Assembly: GCA_942492905.1 (NCBI GenBank)
Contig: OW818657.1
Span: 1,984,001 to 2,048,000 of the forward strand
Reading direction: 5' to 3'
DNA: 64,000 nt
Origin: CAIZWU01 sp942492905
Lineage (GTDB): Bacteria > Verrucomicrobiota > Verrucomicrobiia > Verrucomicrobiales > V1-33
Shown piece by piece: positions 44,111-53,600 of the stretch (the stretch's first letter is position 1; each line of letters opens with the position of its first letter). The notes under the pieces are model-generated. The model was not told the DNA's origin. It made no database searches and saw only the letters and a program-made list of their open reading frames with translations. The position numbers were made by a program, and so were the translations under genes.

Positions 44111-45313
44111 TCAGTCCCGGCGGAAACCAGCCACTTCAAAAGGAAGGGGCTGGGCGGCCGGGTCAGGATACACAAAAACCTTGTTTTCGAAATTCCGGAT
44201 GATGGTCACCCCGTCATCCCGGTTGATGAGGTAATCGGGATTGATCGGCACTTTCCCGCCGCCGCCGGGGGCATCGATAACGAATTGGGGCACGGCGTAG
44301 CCGGTGGTGTGCCCGCGGAGTTGCTCAATGATTTCGATGCCCTTGGCGACGCTGGTGCGGAGGTGGGAGGAACCTTTGATCAGGTCGCACTGGTAGAGAT
44401 AATAAGGGCGGACGCGGCAGCGCAGCAGCTTCTGAACGAGGATCTTATAGACGACAGGGTCATCGTTGACGCCCCGCAGCAGGACGCTTTGATTCCCCAG
44501 AGGGATGCCATGGTCGGCAAGCCGCTCGAGGGCCGCTTTGACCTCGGTGGTCAGTTCCCGGGGGTGATTGACATGGACGCTCATCCAGAGAGGATGGTAT
44601 TTGGCCAGCATGCGGCACAATTCAGGGGTGATGCGCTGGGGAAGGAAAATGGGGACGCGGGAGCCGATCCGGAGGAACTCGATGTGCTTGATGTTGCGGA
44701 GGCGGCTGAGGAGAGCCTCGAGCTTGTTGTCGGAAAGGAGCAGCGCGTCGCCGCCTGAAAGGAGCACGTCCCGGATCTCGGTGTGGGTTTCAAGATAGCG
44801 GAATGCGGCCTCCCACTCGGTGTGGAGTTCCTGCTCGCCCACCCCGCTCACCACCCGGCTGCGGGTGCAATAGCGGCAATAGGAGGCGCAACGGTCGGTA
44901 ACAAGGAAAAGGACGCGGTCGGGATAACGGTGGACGAGTCCGGGGACGGGCATGTGGCTGTCCTCGCCGCAGGGGTCGGACATTTCTTCTGCATTGTCCC
45001 AGGACTCCTCGATCCGGGGCACGACCTGACGGCGGATGGGGCAGTCAGGATCGGTGGGGTGGATCAGGTTGAAGTAATGGGGCGTGATGGCGAGTGCCAG
45101 CTTGTTGCCCGACAGAATCACGCCGGCACGTTCCTCATCAGTCAGGACGAGGCGGGATTCCAGTCCGGCGAGGGTGGTGACCCGGTGACGCATTTGCCAG
45201 GCCCAGCTGTTCCAATCCTCCGGGGCAATCTTTTCCCCTGACCAGTAGCCGTGGCCGGCGGAGGTGAATTCACGCTCGTTGGAGGCAGCGGCAGAAGCAA
45301 AGAGGTTTTCCAT
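44111..45313 (-). CDS. kamA: L-lysine 2,3-aminomutase family radical SAM enzyme
   Basis: Protein of 400 residues started at MENLFASAAASNEREF. The radical-SAM cluster motif is CASYCRYC (Cys142, Cys146, Cys149), followed by LLSGGDALLLSD and a PLP lysine in APGGGGKVP (Lys354). It interconverts L-lysine and beta-lysine with SAM, PLP and a 4Fe-4S cluster. The length fits KamA more than the shorter EF-P lysine 2,3-aminomutase EpmB. No epmA or efp lies nearby. The gene is isolated by 180 bases from the next minus-strand gene. Confidence 0.92.
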   Translation of the reverse strand: MENLFASAAASNEREFTSAGHGYWSGEKIAPEDWNSWAWQMRHRVTTLAGLESRLVLTDEERAGVILSGNKLALAITPHYFNLIHPTDPDCPIRRQVVPRIEESWDNAEEMSDPCGEDSHMPVPGLVHRYPDRVLFLVTDRCASYCRYCTRSRVVSGVGEQELHTEWEAAFRYLETHTEIRDVLLSGGDALLLSDNKLEALLSRLRNIKHIEFLRIGSRVPIFLPQRITPELCRMLAKYHPLWMSVHVNHPRELTTEVKAALERLADHGIPLGNQSVLLRGVNDDPVVYKILVQKLLRCRVRPYYLYQCDLIKGSSHLRTSVAKGIEIIEQLRGHTTGYAVPQFVIDAPGGGGKVPINPDYLINRDDGVTIIRNFENKVFVYPDPAAQPLPFEVAGFRRD

Positions 45314-45496
45314 GCGGGTGTATTTTGTTAGATCGGGCAGATTAATTCGCCCTGTGGGGGTGTCAATGGCACCCCAGGGAGGGAGCGTTCCAATCCGGTG
45401 GTTTGTTTGGAATTCTCGGCGGTCCCACAAGAACGTATTGAGGGACGCGGCGGAAGCGTCCGGCGTGGGCTTGGAGGGAAGCCCGGCAGCAGGGCA

Positions 45497-45796
45497 TCAG
45501 GCTTGTGGAAGAATAATCGCGGCAAGGCGGTCCCACTCGGCATCAATGCCGGACCGGGAGACCGGGGGCCGGTTAGCGCGGGCAAACCAATAACCCGCGT
45601 TGCCTTCGTCGCCCTCAATGAGGTGCAGGAGGGCGTGAAGCCAGGATCCGGTGCGGCTGGGGATCTCCTGCGCGATTTGATGGGCCTCTTCCCAGCGGTT
45701 GGCTTTGATGAGCCAGAGGGTTTGGGCTTCCGGGGAAAGATCCGGAGGCGGGGCAGGGTCAGTGCGGGCGCTCTGTGCCAGAAGGGCGGGAGTCAT
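45497..45796 (-). CDS. Small conserved hypothetical protein
   Basis: Protein of 99 residues started at MTPALLAQSARTDPAPPPD (a longer frame reaches 45850 but would run further into the preceding gene). It contains WEEAHQIAQEIPSRTGSWLHALLHLIEGDEGNAGYWFARANRP, a helical pattern with conserved His, Glu-Gly-Asp and Tyr-Trp resembling small uncharacterised proteins. No signal peptide. The 5' end overlaps the 3' end of the upstream lipoprotein gene by 38 bases. Confidence 0.7.
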   Translation of the reverse strand: MTPALLAQSARTDPAPPPDLSPEAQTLWLIKANRWEEAHQIAQEIPSRTGSWLHALLHLIEGDEGNAGYWFARANRPPVSRSGIDAEWDRLAAIILPQA

Positions 45797-45968
45797 GATA
45801 GGCCTGGGGAGGATTTGGGGCGTCGGGTGAATCAGAGAGGCGGATGGCACCGAGGACCGGACTGGTCACACTGTTGATGAGGCCGCCGGCTTGTCCGAGC
45901 AGATGGCTGGCGGTGCCGCAGGAGGTCAGGCTGGTGCAGGTGAAGAGGAGAAGGCAGAGACGGGACAT
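45759..45968 (-). CDS. Small lipoprotein
   Basis: Protein of 69 residues started at MSRLCLLLFTCTSLTSCG; the signal ends in lipobox LTSC. The mature part is GTASHLLGQAGGLINSVTSPVLGAIRLSD and a polar tail. The in-frame extension to 46256 is unlikely to be coding. Function unknown; similar short lipoproteins are common in Verrucomicrobia genomes (recollection, not tested). Overlaps the downstream small gene by 38 bases and is probably cotranscribed. Confidence 0.6.
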   Translation of the reverse strand: MSRLCLLLFTCTSLTSCGTASHLLGQAGGLINSVTSPVLGAIRLSDSPDAPNPPQAYHDSRPSGTERPH

Positions 45969-46137
45969 GAAAAACAGATACGGAATGAATGTTGGGAAAG
46001 AGGAGCCGCGGATCGGAGAAGGGACCGGTGCCTGGACCAGGCCAGGAAAGAGTCTTACCGCCGGTTGCGGTGATGGGAAGGCGGATTTCCGCGGGCGGTC
46101 CTGACTCTGTGCTGGGTAAGGTGGATGCAGTTTACTG

Positions 46138-46929
46138 CTATTCTCCCCAGCGGGCCGGCCCGGCAATGGAGATGGCGCCGGTGGGCAGGTGGATTTTAAT
46201 GAGAGTGGAGGAAGCGGTGGCGGTGACACGGCTGGTGCCCGAGGCAAGACTGGCATCGCCGCGCAATGTCAGAACCTGATTGCCGGAGTGGTAGTGGATT
46301 TCGCGTGCGCTGGCGGTCGTTTCCCCATTGGGCAGCATGGCGGTGGCGGGGCTGCCGGTAATGCGCAGGGCGGTCGGGTCATCCGCACCCGATTCAAGGC
46401 GGTAAGCGACATTGCTGCCGTTGAGCGTCCAGCCGCCGGCGAGGGTGACGGCAGTGGCTTCCAGGCGGGTGGCCTCCGGGCCGAGTTCGGATTCGGTGAC
46501 GATCAGGCCGGAGGTGGGGAATTGATGGGCGGCTGGCAGACCCGGTTCCTCATCCTTGCGGGCGGTGGGCGTGAGGGGAGCCGGAGCGGGCGGGCGGTTG
46601 GCGCTGCCGAACGTGATCAGGCGGGTGGCCCCGGCGGCGAGGGATTTGGCCCCGCTGGCCGTGGCACTGGCGAGTTTGCGGCTGCCGGCCACCGTGGCGT
46701 CCGCGATTTTTTTGGAACCGCTGGCGGTGGCTCCGGCAATTTTGCGTGATCCCGAGATAGTGGCATCCGCTACCTTTTTAGTGCCGGAAACCACGGGACG
46801 GCTGACAAAGCTGGAACCGGCGGAAATGCCTTGGCCCACCTGGCGGGCTTGTTGGCAGGCGGGCAGCAGGGGGAACAGAACGATCAGGAGGGGGAGGAAA
46901 TAGCGCATTTTCCGGGAGAACTGGAACAT
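46138..46929 (-). CDS. Lipoprotein with hendecad repeats and LptA-like C-terminal domain
   Basis: Protein of 263 residues started at MFQFSRKMRYFLPLLIV; Met8 (base 46908) is an alternative. Lipoprotein signal ends LLPAC. Residues about 47-102 carry five 11-residue repeats of the form SG[ST][KR]K[VI]A[DG]AT. The C-terminal half (about 140-263) has beta strands such as LGPEATRLEATAVTLAGGWTLNG and EIHYHSGNQVLTLRGDASL, resembling OstA/LptA-type LPS-transport domains. A membrane or outer-membrane lipid-related role is an inference. Alone on its strand between small genes. Confidence 0.7.
   Translation of the reverse strand: MFQFSRKMRYFLPLLIVLFPLLPACQQARQVGQGISAGSSFVSRPVVSGTKKVADATISGSRKIAGATASGSKKIADATVAGSRKLASATASGAKSLAAGATRLITFGSANRPPAPAPLTPTARKDEEPGLPAAHQFPTSGLIVTESELGPEATRLEATAVTLAGGWTLNGSNVAYRLESGADDPTALRITGSPATAMLPNGETTASAREIHYHSGNQVLTLRGDASLASGTSRVTATASSTLIKIHLPTGAISIAGPARWGE
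46624..46791 (-). repeat. Five 11-residue (33-bp) tandem coding repeats
   Basis: Within the lipoprotein gene, units SGTKKVADATI, SGSRKIAGATA, SGSKKIADATV, AGSRKLASATA and SGAKSLAAGAT follow one another without gaps (the last unit deviates). A hendecad period with hydrophobic residues at fixed places suits a long amphipathic or right-handed coiled helix. Confidence 0.85.
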
Positions 46930-46988
46930 TGGAGGGGGGCGGCCGGGGGCAAACAATGGGACCGGGATTTTGCCAAAGCAGGAGAGGC

Positions 46989-48317
46989 CTATGGATCGTC
47001 CGCAGGGGAGTCCTGCCCGGATTGGGGCAGCAGACTGGCGTCAGGCAATAGGAGAGGCTCCGCGGTTGGCGGTGCCGGAGTGACCGGGGAGTTGGTTTTG
47101 TCCAGAGCCGTCTGATCGACCAATTGGAGCAATTGGGCTTGGAAATCGGGGTCGCGCTCGTAGAGCATTTCGTAGACGCTGCGCCGCATGGCGGGGTCAT
47201 CCATGAGGGCCATGGCTTCCTCAATGCCGGCCCGGAACGTTTCCGGGGACTTGTCATACCAGGTTTCACAGGCATCGGCCGTGACCTGGTTGCGTTGGTC
47301 AGGATCGCTCAGGTTCATGGCCCACATGAGGGCTTCTGCAGGAGCCGTGGCAGCAGCGGTGACCGCAAACTGGCTGGCGGCGGCTTCGCGGGCAGGTCCT
47401 TCTGGCAGGGTGTTGATGAATTTGGAGACGGCCCCGGGATTTTGGGCGCTCCATGGGGTGACCAGCGCGCCGAGCGCGAGGGCGTGGTCACTGGGCAACT
47501 CGAACGGGACTTGGGTGAGCCAGGCGGCGGCTTCGGAGGGAGCGGTGGCGGCCCAGGTGGAAATGACGGCGGTAATGGCGGAAGCCCGGTCGTTGCCAGG
47601 GAGACGTTCGGCGAAAGCGGCGGCGGCCTGCGGGGCGGTGTGGGCCCAGGCGGAGACGGCGCTGCTGACGGCGAGCCGCCGGGACTCCAGATTGTCCATG
47701 GATGACGCCCAGGCGGCCGCTGCGGAGGGATTGGTGGCTGCCCAGCTGCCGGCGAGCACCGAAGCCGCTTCGCCATCGTCCACCCCGGTGCGGCTCATCC
47801 ATCCTGCGGCCCCGGCAGGATCACGGGCGGCCCAGTGGACCATGAGTGCGGAGAGTGCATCATCGCGGAAGGTGCCGGCGGGAAGCGACCCTGCCCAATC
47901 GGCGGCTTGCTGGGGATTGGAAGCCACCCATGATTCCATGAGGGCTTCGATCGCTTCCGCCCGGTTATCATCCTCCTCCATGCCCGCGACGGAGAGAGCG
48001 GAGGAATACAGGGGTGATTTGGTAAAGGAAATTGGAGCGGCGGCAGCGTCCGGCGCTTGAGCAGGGGGCGTCATCACCTCCGGCGGGAGGGATGGAGCAC
48101 CAGCAGCGGGGGATCCAATGCCATCCGAAGTTGCCGCGCGGGAAGCAGGGGCTGGATTTGGCGCTGGCTGGGTCCAGACCGGGTAGCCAACTACCAGGAT
48201 CAGCACGCCCAGGAGACAAAGAATGACCGTCCAACGTTTATTCCGCAGCGACATTCCCTGAAGCCGGTCCACAGGTTTCCCCTTCACAGGTTCAGCCTTG
48301 GAGGGTTCTTCCGGCAT
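46989..48317 (-). CDS. Single-pass membrane protein with eight WAxxxP helical repeats
   Basis: Protein of 442 residues: cytoplasmic basic N-terminus (1-28), transmembrane helix (29-46), Pro/Ala-rich stalk (48-95) and then about eight tandem repeats of 30-34 residues between 128 and 385. Each has a Trp followed by NP/DP/AP and an A-A-W or A-A-F (SWVASNPQQAADWAGSLP, HWAARDPAGAAGWMS, SWAATNPSAAAAWASSM and so on). The period implies an alpha-helical solenoid. No catalytic residue. Lies in a cluster of small exported proteins. Function unknown. Confidence 0.8.
   Translation of the reverse strand: MPEEPSKAEPVKGKPVDRLQGMSLRNKRWTVILCLLGVLILVVGYPVWTQPAPNPAPASRAATSDGIGSPAAGAPSLPPEVMTPPAQAPDAAAAPISFTKSPLYSSALSVAGMEEDDNRAEAIEALMESWVASNPQQAADWAGSLPAGTFRDDALSALMVHWAARDPAGAAGWMSRTGVDDGEAASVLAGSWAATNPSAAAAWASSMDNLESRRLAVSSAVSAWAHTAPQAAAAFAERLPGNDRASAITAVISTWAATAPSEAAAWLTQVPFELPSDHALALGALVTPWSAQNPGAVSKFINTLPEGPAREAAASQFAVTAAATAPAEALMWAMNLSDPDQRNQVTADACETWYDKSPETFRAGIEEAMALMDDPAMRRSVYEMLYERDPDFQAQLLQLVDQTALDKTNSPVTPAPPTAEPLLLPDASLLPQSGQDSPADDP
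47163..47936 (-). repeat. Eight degenerate ~32-residue coding repeats
   Basis: Trp anchors at residues 130, 162, 192, 224, 255, 289 and 353 (the one near 322 replaced by Ala) are spaced by 30-34 residues, and each is followed after four to five residues by Pro and then an Ala-Ala pair. Confidence 0.75.
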
Positions 48318-48406
48318 GGCGCAGCGGAGGTTCTCAGGGTTTCACCATTGACCGGCCGAACCGGGGCTGCTCCCAAAATGGATACCGTTCGGTAACTTTT
48401 TGACCC

Positions 48407-48850
48407 TTATTGGTCAGTCCCGGTGGTGGTTGGCGTCGGTGTTACCGTGGCGGTATTGACCACGCGTTTGAATCGGGTGCTGATCACCGGGCTGCCCAGG
48501 CCTGCCCGGTCCACGGCATAAAAAGTAATGCGTTTGCCGACCCGGCTGGTGTTGTCAAATTCGATGAACCAGCCGCTGGGGGTTGAGTTTTTGGCAGTAA
48601 GTTGAGCCTTCTTCCATTTTTTGGAACCTTCCACCTGATACCGCACTTCCTTGATCCCAGCCCGTGCCGCCTTCTCGCCGGTCGATCCCGATTCAGCGGT
48701 GTCAGTAGCGGTTCCCACGATCACCAGATAGGCCCCCTGATTCTGGGCGGGGGTGGTCAGGGTGATAGTGGGAGGGGCCGCCACCGCTGACGCAGCCAAG
48801 GCCAGCAGAACGGGAGCGAGCAGGACGGACACGGAAAGTTTCAATTTCAT
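48407..48850 (-). CDS. Small exported Ig-like domain protein
   Basis: Protein of 147 residues with a signal peptide (MKLKLSVSVLLAPVLLALAASAVAA). The mature part PTITLTTPAQNQGAYLVIVG...IKEVRYQVEGSKKWKKAQ...GWFIEFDNTSRVGKRITFYAVDRAGL reads as a single immunoglobulin-like beta-sandwich of the Big type, followed by a Thr/Pro-rich tail. No anchor. Function unknown; the position between the repeat protein and the L,D-transpeptidase may mean a wall or surface role. Confidence 0.75.
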   Translation of the reverse strand: MKLKLSVSVLLAPVLLALAASAVAAPPTITLTTPAQNQGAYLVIVGTATDTAESGSTGEKAARAGIKEVRYQVEGSKKWKKAQLTAKNSTPSGWFIEFDNTSRVGKRITFYAVDRAGLGSPVISTRFKRVVNTATVTPTPTTTGTDQ

Positions 48851-48922
48851 GGAGAGGTGGCGGGGAAAATCTAGGGGATGATGACACTAAAGACAGCGGA
48901 TGCCCAGCAAAAGTTCAAAGGC

Positions 48923-49408
48923 TCAGGCAAATTGCCCCGGGACCGGGCATTCGGGAGGAACATCGCCGATTTCGACCTCGGTGCCGGGTTCGACCAGATC
49001 GAACAGTTCCACCACGGCGGGGTTGGTTAACCGGATGCAGCCGTGGCTGGCGGGTTGTCCGATGAGTTCCTCCTGGTTGGTTCCATGAATATAGATATAT
49101 CTGGAAAAAGTGTTGGCATTCCCCTCTTCCAAACCATCCAGCCAAAGAATCCTGGTCAGCACGTAATCTTCCGCGGCGGGGCCGCCGTCCCAGGTTCCCA
49201 CCTTGCGCCGGCTGCGGAAAATCGTGCGCTCCGGGGACCCGTGTCCAATTTTCTGCACGATCCGGAAGCGGCCAAGCGGGGTGAAATTACTGTCCGGGGT
49301 GGAGCCCAGTCCAAAGCGGGAAGTGGAAACCGGCCAACTCCGGACCGGGTGGCCTTCATCGTCCAAAAGCTGCATTTCCTGCCGGGCAATGGAGACCTTC
49401 AATTTCAT
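48923..49408 (-). CDS. L,D-transpeptidase (YkuD domain)
   Basis: Protein of 161 residues from MKLKVSIARQEMQLLDD (a Met four codons earlier, base 49420, is also possible). The catalytic motif is SHGCIRL with nucleophile Cys (residue 124 from this start) and the HGTNQE motif ahead of it. YkuD enzymes form 3-3 cross-links or attach proteins to peptidoglycan. No signal peptide or membrane segment is visible, unusual for a periplasmic enzyme. A start further upstream is not available in the frame. Confidence 0.88.
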   Translation of the reverse strand: MKLKVSIARQEMQLLDDEGHPVRSWPVSTSRFGLGSTPDSNFTPLGRFRIVQKIGHGSPERTIFRSRRKVGTWDGGPAAEDYVLTRILWLDGLEEGNANTFSRYIYIHGTNQEELIGQPASHGCIRLTNPAVVELFDLVEPGTEVEIGDVPPECPVPGQFA

Positions 49409-49611
49409 GGTTAAGGGCATCGTGCGGCCGCAGCAGACGGCGTCAAGGGTTGGCAGGGCAGATTATCAAAATAAGAGGTGAGTGCGGCTTTACGTCCACG
49501 GAATGGGTCCCTTTTGGTGATCAAACTTCGCCCGCCATTTATCGGCTTGACGACGAAGTTCCTTTAGATGAACTTGGCAGTATCCTAATAACCAAGGGAA
49601 CCGTAATACCC

Positions 49612-50397
49612 ATGACAAAAACCAACCAAAGTATTCAGGGTGCCGCCATCCTCGGCAGCCTGGCCCTCGCAGTTTCCGCTTTTGCGGGCACCACTGTGAC
49701 CACTGGAAAAGCTCCTGTTGCTCCAGCTCCCCCAGCTCCTGTCGGCCTGTTTGACAGCGTCGGCGCCACCGTCGACGTCGGTTACGACACCCATTATTTC
49801 TTCCGCGGATTCCTGATCAGCGAGCAGAATGTCTGGGGTCAAGTGGCCGTCTCCGTGCCTCTCGCCACCAACCTGTCCCTTGGCCTCGGTGCCTGGTACA
49901 CCTCCTCCGCCGACATCAGCTATGATGAGCTGGACCTGAATGCTGGCTTGAGCTACGACGCTGGCTTCGCCAAAATCGGCGTGGGCTACACCCATTACGA
50001 ATTCCTCGATGGCAGCGCCGGTGAAGGCAATGGCTTCGACAGCGCCGAAGAAGTTGGTTTGACCCTCGGCGCCGCCGCCGGCCCGGTCAATCTTGGCTTT
50101 GGCTACTACTACGACTTCGAAGCTGAGGGTTCCTACCTTGAGTTCGGCGTGGACGCTCCCATCGCTGTGACCGACAACTTCAGCATCGTTCCTTCCGCTT
50201 TGATCTCCTACGGCGTGGACTACTACTCCACCGAGGCTGACTTCCAGCACATCAAGCTGGCTCTCGCCTTCCCCGTCAAACTGACCGCCTCCGCCACCCT
50301 GACTCCTTACGTGGCCGGCAACATCGCCCTCGACACCACCGAAGACTTCACCGACGACGAAATCTACGGCGGCGTGAAACTCAGCGTGTCCTTCTAA
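49612..50397 (+). CDS. Outer-membrane beta-barrel protein
   Basis: Protein of 261 residues started at MTKTNQSIQGAAILGSLALAVSAFAG, a signal peptide (cleavage after SAFA). Then comes a Pro/Ala lead, repeated amphipathic strands (VGYDTHYFFRGFLIS, LGLGAWYTSS, VGYTHYEFLDG, FGYYYDFEAEG, YISYGVDYYS) and a C-terminal GGVKLSVSF ending in Phe, the BAM-recognition signal. Codon use is unusually uniform (ctc, gcc, tcc), as in highly expressed proteins. Substrate unknown. A strong terminator follows, and a 200-base upstream spacer must carry its promoter. Confidence 0.85.
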   Translation: MTKTNQSIQGAAILGSLALAVSAFAGTTVTTGKAPVAPAPPAPVGLFDSVGATVDVGYDTHYFFRGFLISEQNVWGQVAVSVPLATNLSLGLGAWYTSSADISYDELDLNAGLSYDAGFAKIGVGYTHYEFLDGSAGEGNGFDSAEEVGLTLGAAAGPVNLGFGYYYDFEAEGSYLEFGVDAPIAVTDNFSIVPSALISYGVDYYSTEADFQHIKLALAFPVKLTASATLTPYVAGNIALDTTEDFTDDEIYGGVKLSVSF

Positions 50398-50443
50398 GAA
50401 GCGACCCGTTTTGGCGGTCCTCACGGTCTGCTGAATTCCTCTT

Positions 50444-50475
50444 AGAGCCTCCCGGTCCGCCGGGAGGCTCTTTTT
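50444..50475 (+). terminator. Rho-independent terminator of the outer-membrane protein gene
   Basis: A perfect 12-bp stem AGAGCCTCCCGG (50444-50455) and CCGGGAGGCTCT (50460-50471) with a TCCG loop and a T5 tract (50471-50475), 46 bases after the stop. Confidence 0.92.
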
Positions 50476-50646
50476 ATTTACCGAAAGCCCACCTGAGCGA
50501 TCCGCGTCGGGTTTTCTGCCGGGAAACGGGAACCGTTTCCAGTAAAAGGCGGCCCATTGGACAAAATCCAGGCTTGCACCGCGTAGGCAAGTCTCTCTCT
50601 TGCCACGGCCCCCGCCGCCCTCATTTCCAGTATTTCCACTATCACC

Positions 50647-53600
50647 ATGCGTTCCCGCCCGCTTCTGCTCGCCCTCCAAGCCGCTTTTCTGCCTGCCGTT
50701 TTGGCACAACCCGCCGATCAGGCCGCCAAGGAGCAGAAAATCCTCGCCGAGGTGAAGGTGCCGGATGGTTTCGAGGTTACTGTTTTTTCCAGCCCGCCGC
50801 AGTCCAATTACCCGGTTTATGCCGCCGCGGCGCCGGACGGCACCGTTTACATCAGTTCCGACAAAAACGGGTCGCTCGACCGCAAGCCCCATCGTGGTTC
50901 CGTAGTCCGTCTGCGCGATCTTGATGGTGACGGGCGCGCCGATGAAGCCAAGGCATTCGTCCCGGACGTGGACTCTCCCCGCGGCCTTGTCTGGGATCAC
51001 GACCGCGTCTATCTGATGCATCCGCCGCATCTCAGTGCCTTCATCGACCACAATGGCGACGGCGTTTCCGATGAGCAGAAAGTGCTGGTGAAGAATATCG
51101 CCTTCGGGTTCAAGGACCGTCCGGCCGATCACACTTCAAACGGCGTCACCCTCGGCATTGATGGCTGGCTTTACCTGGCCATTGGCGATTTTGGCTTCAT
51201 GGAAGCTGAGGGCACCGATGGGAAAAAACTGCCGTTCCGCGCCGGCGGGGTGGTGCGGGTCCGCCCAGACGGCAGCGACCTGCAGGTCTACTCCCGCGGC
51301 ACGCGTAATATTCTTGAAGTCGCCCTGTCGCCCACGTTGGAAGGTTTTGCCCGCGACAACACCAACGACGGCGGCGGTTGGGACATGCGGTTTCATCACT
51401 TCACCGGTCTGGAGGAACATGGTTATCCCTCCCTTTACATGAATTTCGGGGAAGAAGCCATCCAGCCGATCGGCAATTATGGCGGGGGCTCCGGGTGCGG
51501 AGCCGGATGGCTGGACGAGCCCGGATTCCCGGCAGGCTATCAAAATGTTCCGCTTTCCGCCGACTGGGGCAAGGAATGGATCTTCCGTCACGAGATTGCT
51601 CCGGATGGCGGCACCTTCACCGACAAAGCCCACCAATTCATCCGGGTCCCCCGGGCCACCGATGTGGACGTGGATGCCTCCAGCCATCTTTACGCCACCA
51701 GTTTTGCGGGAGCCTCCTTCAACTACAATGGCGAGGACGTCGGCTATGTGGTCCGGGTCACCCCGAAGGGCTATCAACCCGAACCACTCCCTGATTTCGC
51801 CAAATTGGAGGAGGCCGGCCTCGTCAAACTGCTGGCCTCCCCCAGCCACCGCCGCCGTCTCGAAGCCCAACGCACCCTCCTGCGCCGGGGGCTGAATGCA
51901 GCTTCCAGCAAGGCCCTCGAAACCTTTGCCGCCGATTCCAACGCGCCGCTTTCCGGCCGCACCGCCGCCTTGTTTGCCCTGGCCCAGGGGCAGGGGGACA
52001 AAGCCACGCCTTTCCTCACTAAACTGACGGCTGATGCCGCCGTGCGTCCCCTGGCCATCCGCGCCTTGGCCGACCGGGGGCACTCCGTCCCCGCAGATTC
52101 CCTCGCGGCCATCACGGCCCGCCTGAAGGACGGGACGCCCCGCACCCGCATCGAGTCCGCCGTGGCCCTCGCCCGTCTGAATGCCCGGGCGGCCGCCCCG
52201 GCCCTGACGGAACTGCTCTCCGATGCCGATCCCACGGTCAGCCACACCGCGGTGCAATGCCTGATCCGCCTGGAAGCCAGCGACGCCTGCCTTGCTGTGG
52301 TGGATGCCCCGGGCACCACCGATGCCCGCCGCACCGGGGCCCTCCGCGTGCTGCAGAGCCTCCACACCCTGCCGGTCGTGCAGGCCCTGCTGAGCCGCTT
52401 GGAGCAGGAAAAGGACAGTGCCCGCCGTCGCGGGCTGATCACCGCGCTGTGCCGCCTTTCCGCCCGGGAAGGTCCATGGAAAGGGGATAGCTGGGGCACC
52501 CGCCCTGACACCTCCGGCCCCTATTACCAGGCTGCCGCCTGGGAGGCTTCCACCTTGATTGCCAAAGCCATGCGGGACGCCCTGGCCCGCGCGCCGCAGG
52601 ATGAGGCCGCCTTTCTCCTCGGCGAAATGAGCCGGCACAAGATGCAGGACGATACCGCTCTCGCCCAGGTCCTCACCATGGCATCCCAGGACATCAGGAT
52701 GGTACCGGTCGCCCTTTCCCAACTGGCCCGCAGTGAGCGCGTTCCCGTGGCAGCGCTCCCCATCCTCATCGCCGCCGCCTGCCAGCCAGGAACCGGCCCG
52801 GAGGATCGCTTGACGGCCATCACCGTTCTTGCCAAGGCCGACAGTGCAGAAGGAGTCACGGCCAGTCTGACCGGGCTTTCCCTTCTTGGCAAAAAGGACC
52901 AAGTCGGCAAGGCCGCCGCCGCTTTCCTCGCCGCGCCGAAGCTGGAAAATCACCATACCCTCGTCGAACAGGCAGCCGAAAAAACCGGCACCCCCGAAGC
53001 TGCCTGGGCGGATGCGGCCCTTCTTACTCTGGCCAGCCGCACCTCCGGCTCGCCGGAAGCCAAACAGCTCTCCCAAGCCGCCTTGGATAAAGGCTGGAAC
53101 GATCCGGCCCGCCGCGCCCAGATCCTCCGCGCCATCGTGCTCACGAAACAGCGCTCGTGGTCCGACCGGGTTCTCGCAGCTCTCAACGATCCCGATCCCA
53201 CCGTACTCGCCGCAGCCTCGGATGCCGTCAAAGTCCTGAAATTGGACCCATCTGCCGCGGCCGGTCCCAAGCTGGTCACCATGGATCCTGCCAAAGTGCT
53301 GCCAGCCGTTCTGGCTGCCAAAGGCGACGCGGCCGTGGGCCAGCAGATCTTCCTCCAGGCCGGCTGTGTCGCCTGCCACACCGTCACCAAGGATGAGGCG
53401 CTCAAAGGACCGTATCTGGGCAACATCGCGGAAACCTACAAGCGCCCCGAACTGGCCGAGATGATCCTCGACCCCAACAAAACCCTCGCCCAGGGCTTCG
53501 TCACCAACCTCTTCGAACTGGCCGACGGCACCACCCAGATGGGCTTCGTCACCACCGAGGCCGCGGACAAAGTCGTCATCCGCAACGTCGCTGCCCAGGA

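Noticed and set aside
49540..49600. TTGACG at 49547-49552 as a promoter for the outer-membrane protein gene
   Set aside because: No matching -10 hexamer at 16-18 bases; the only TAT-like sequence lies 28 bases downstream.
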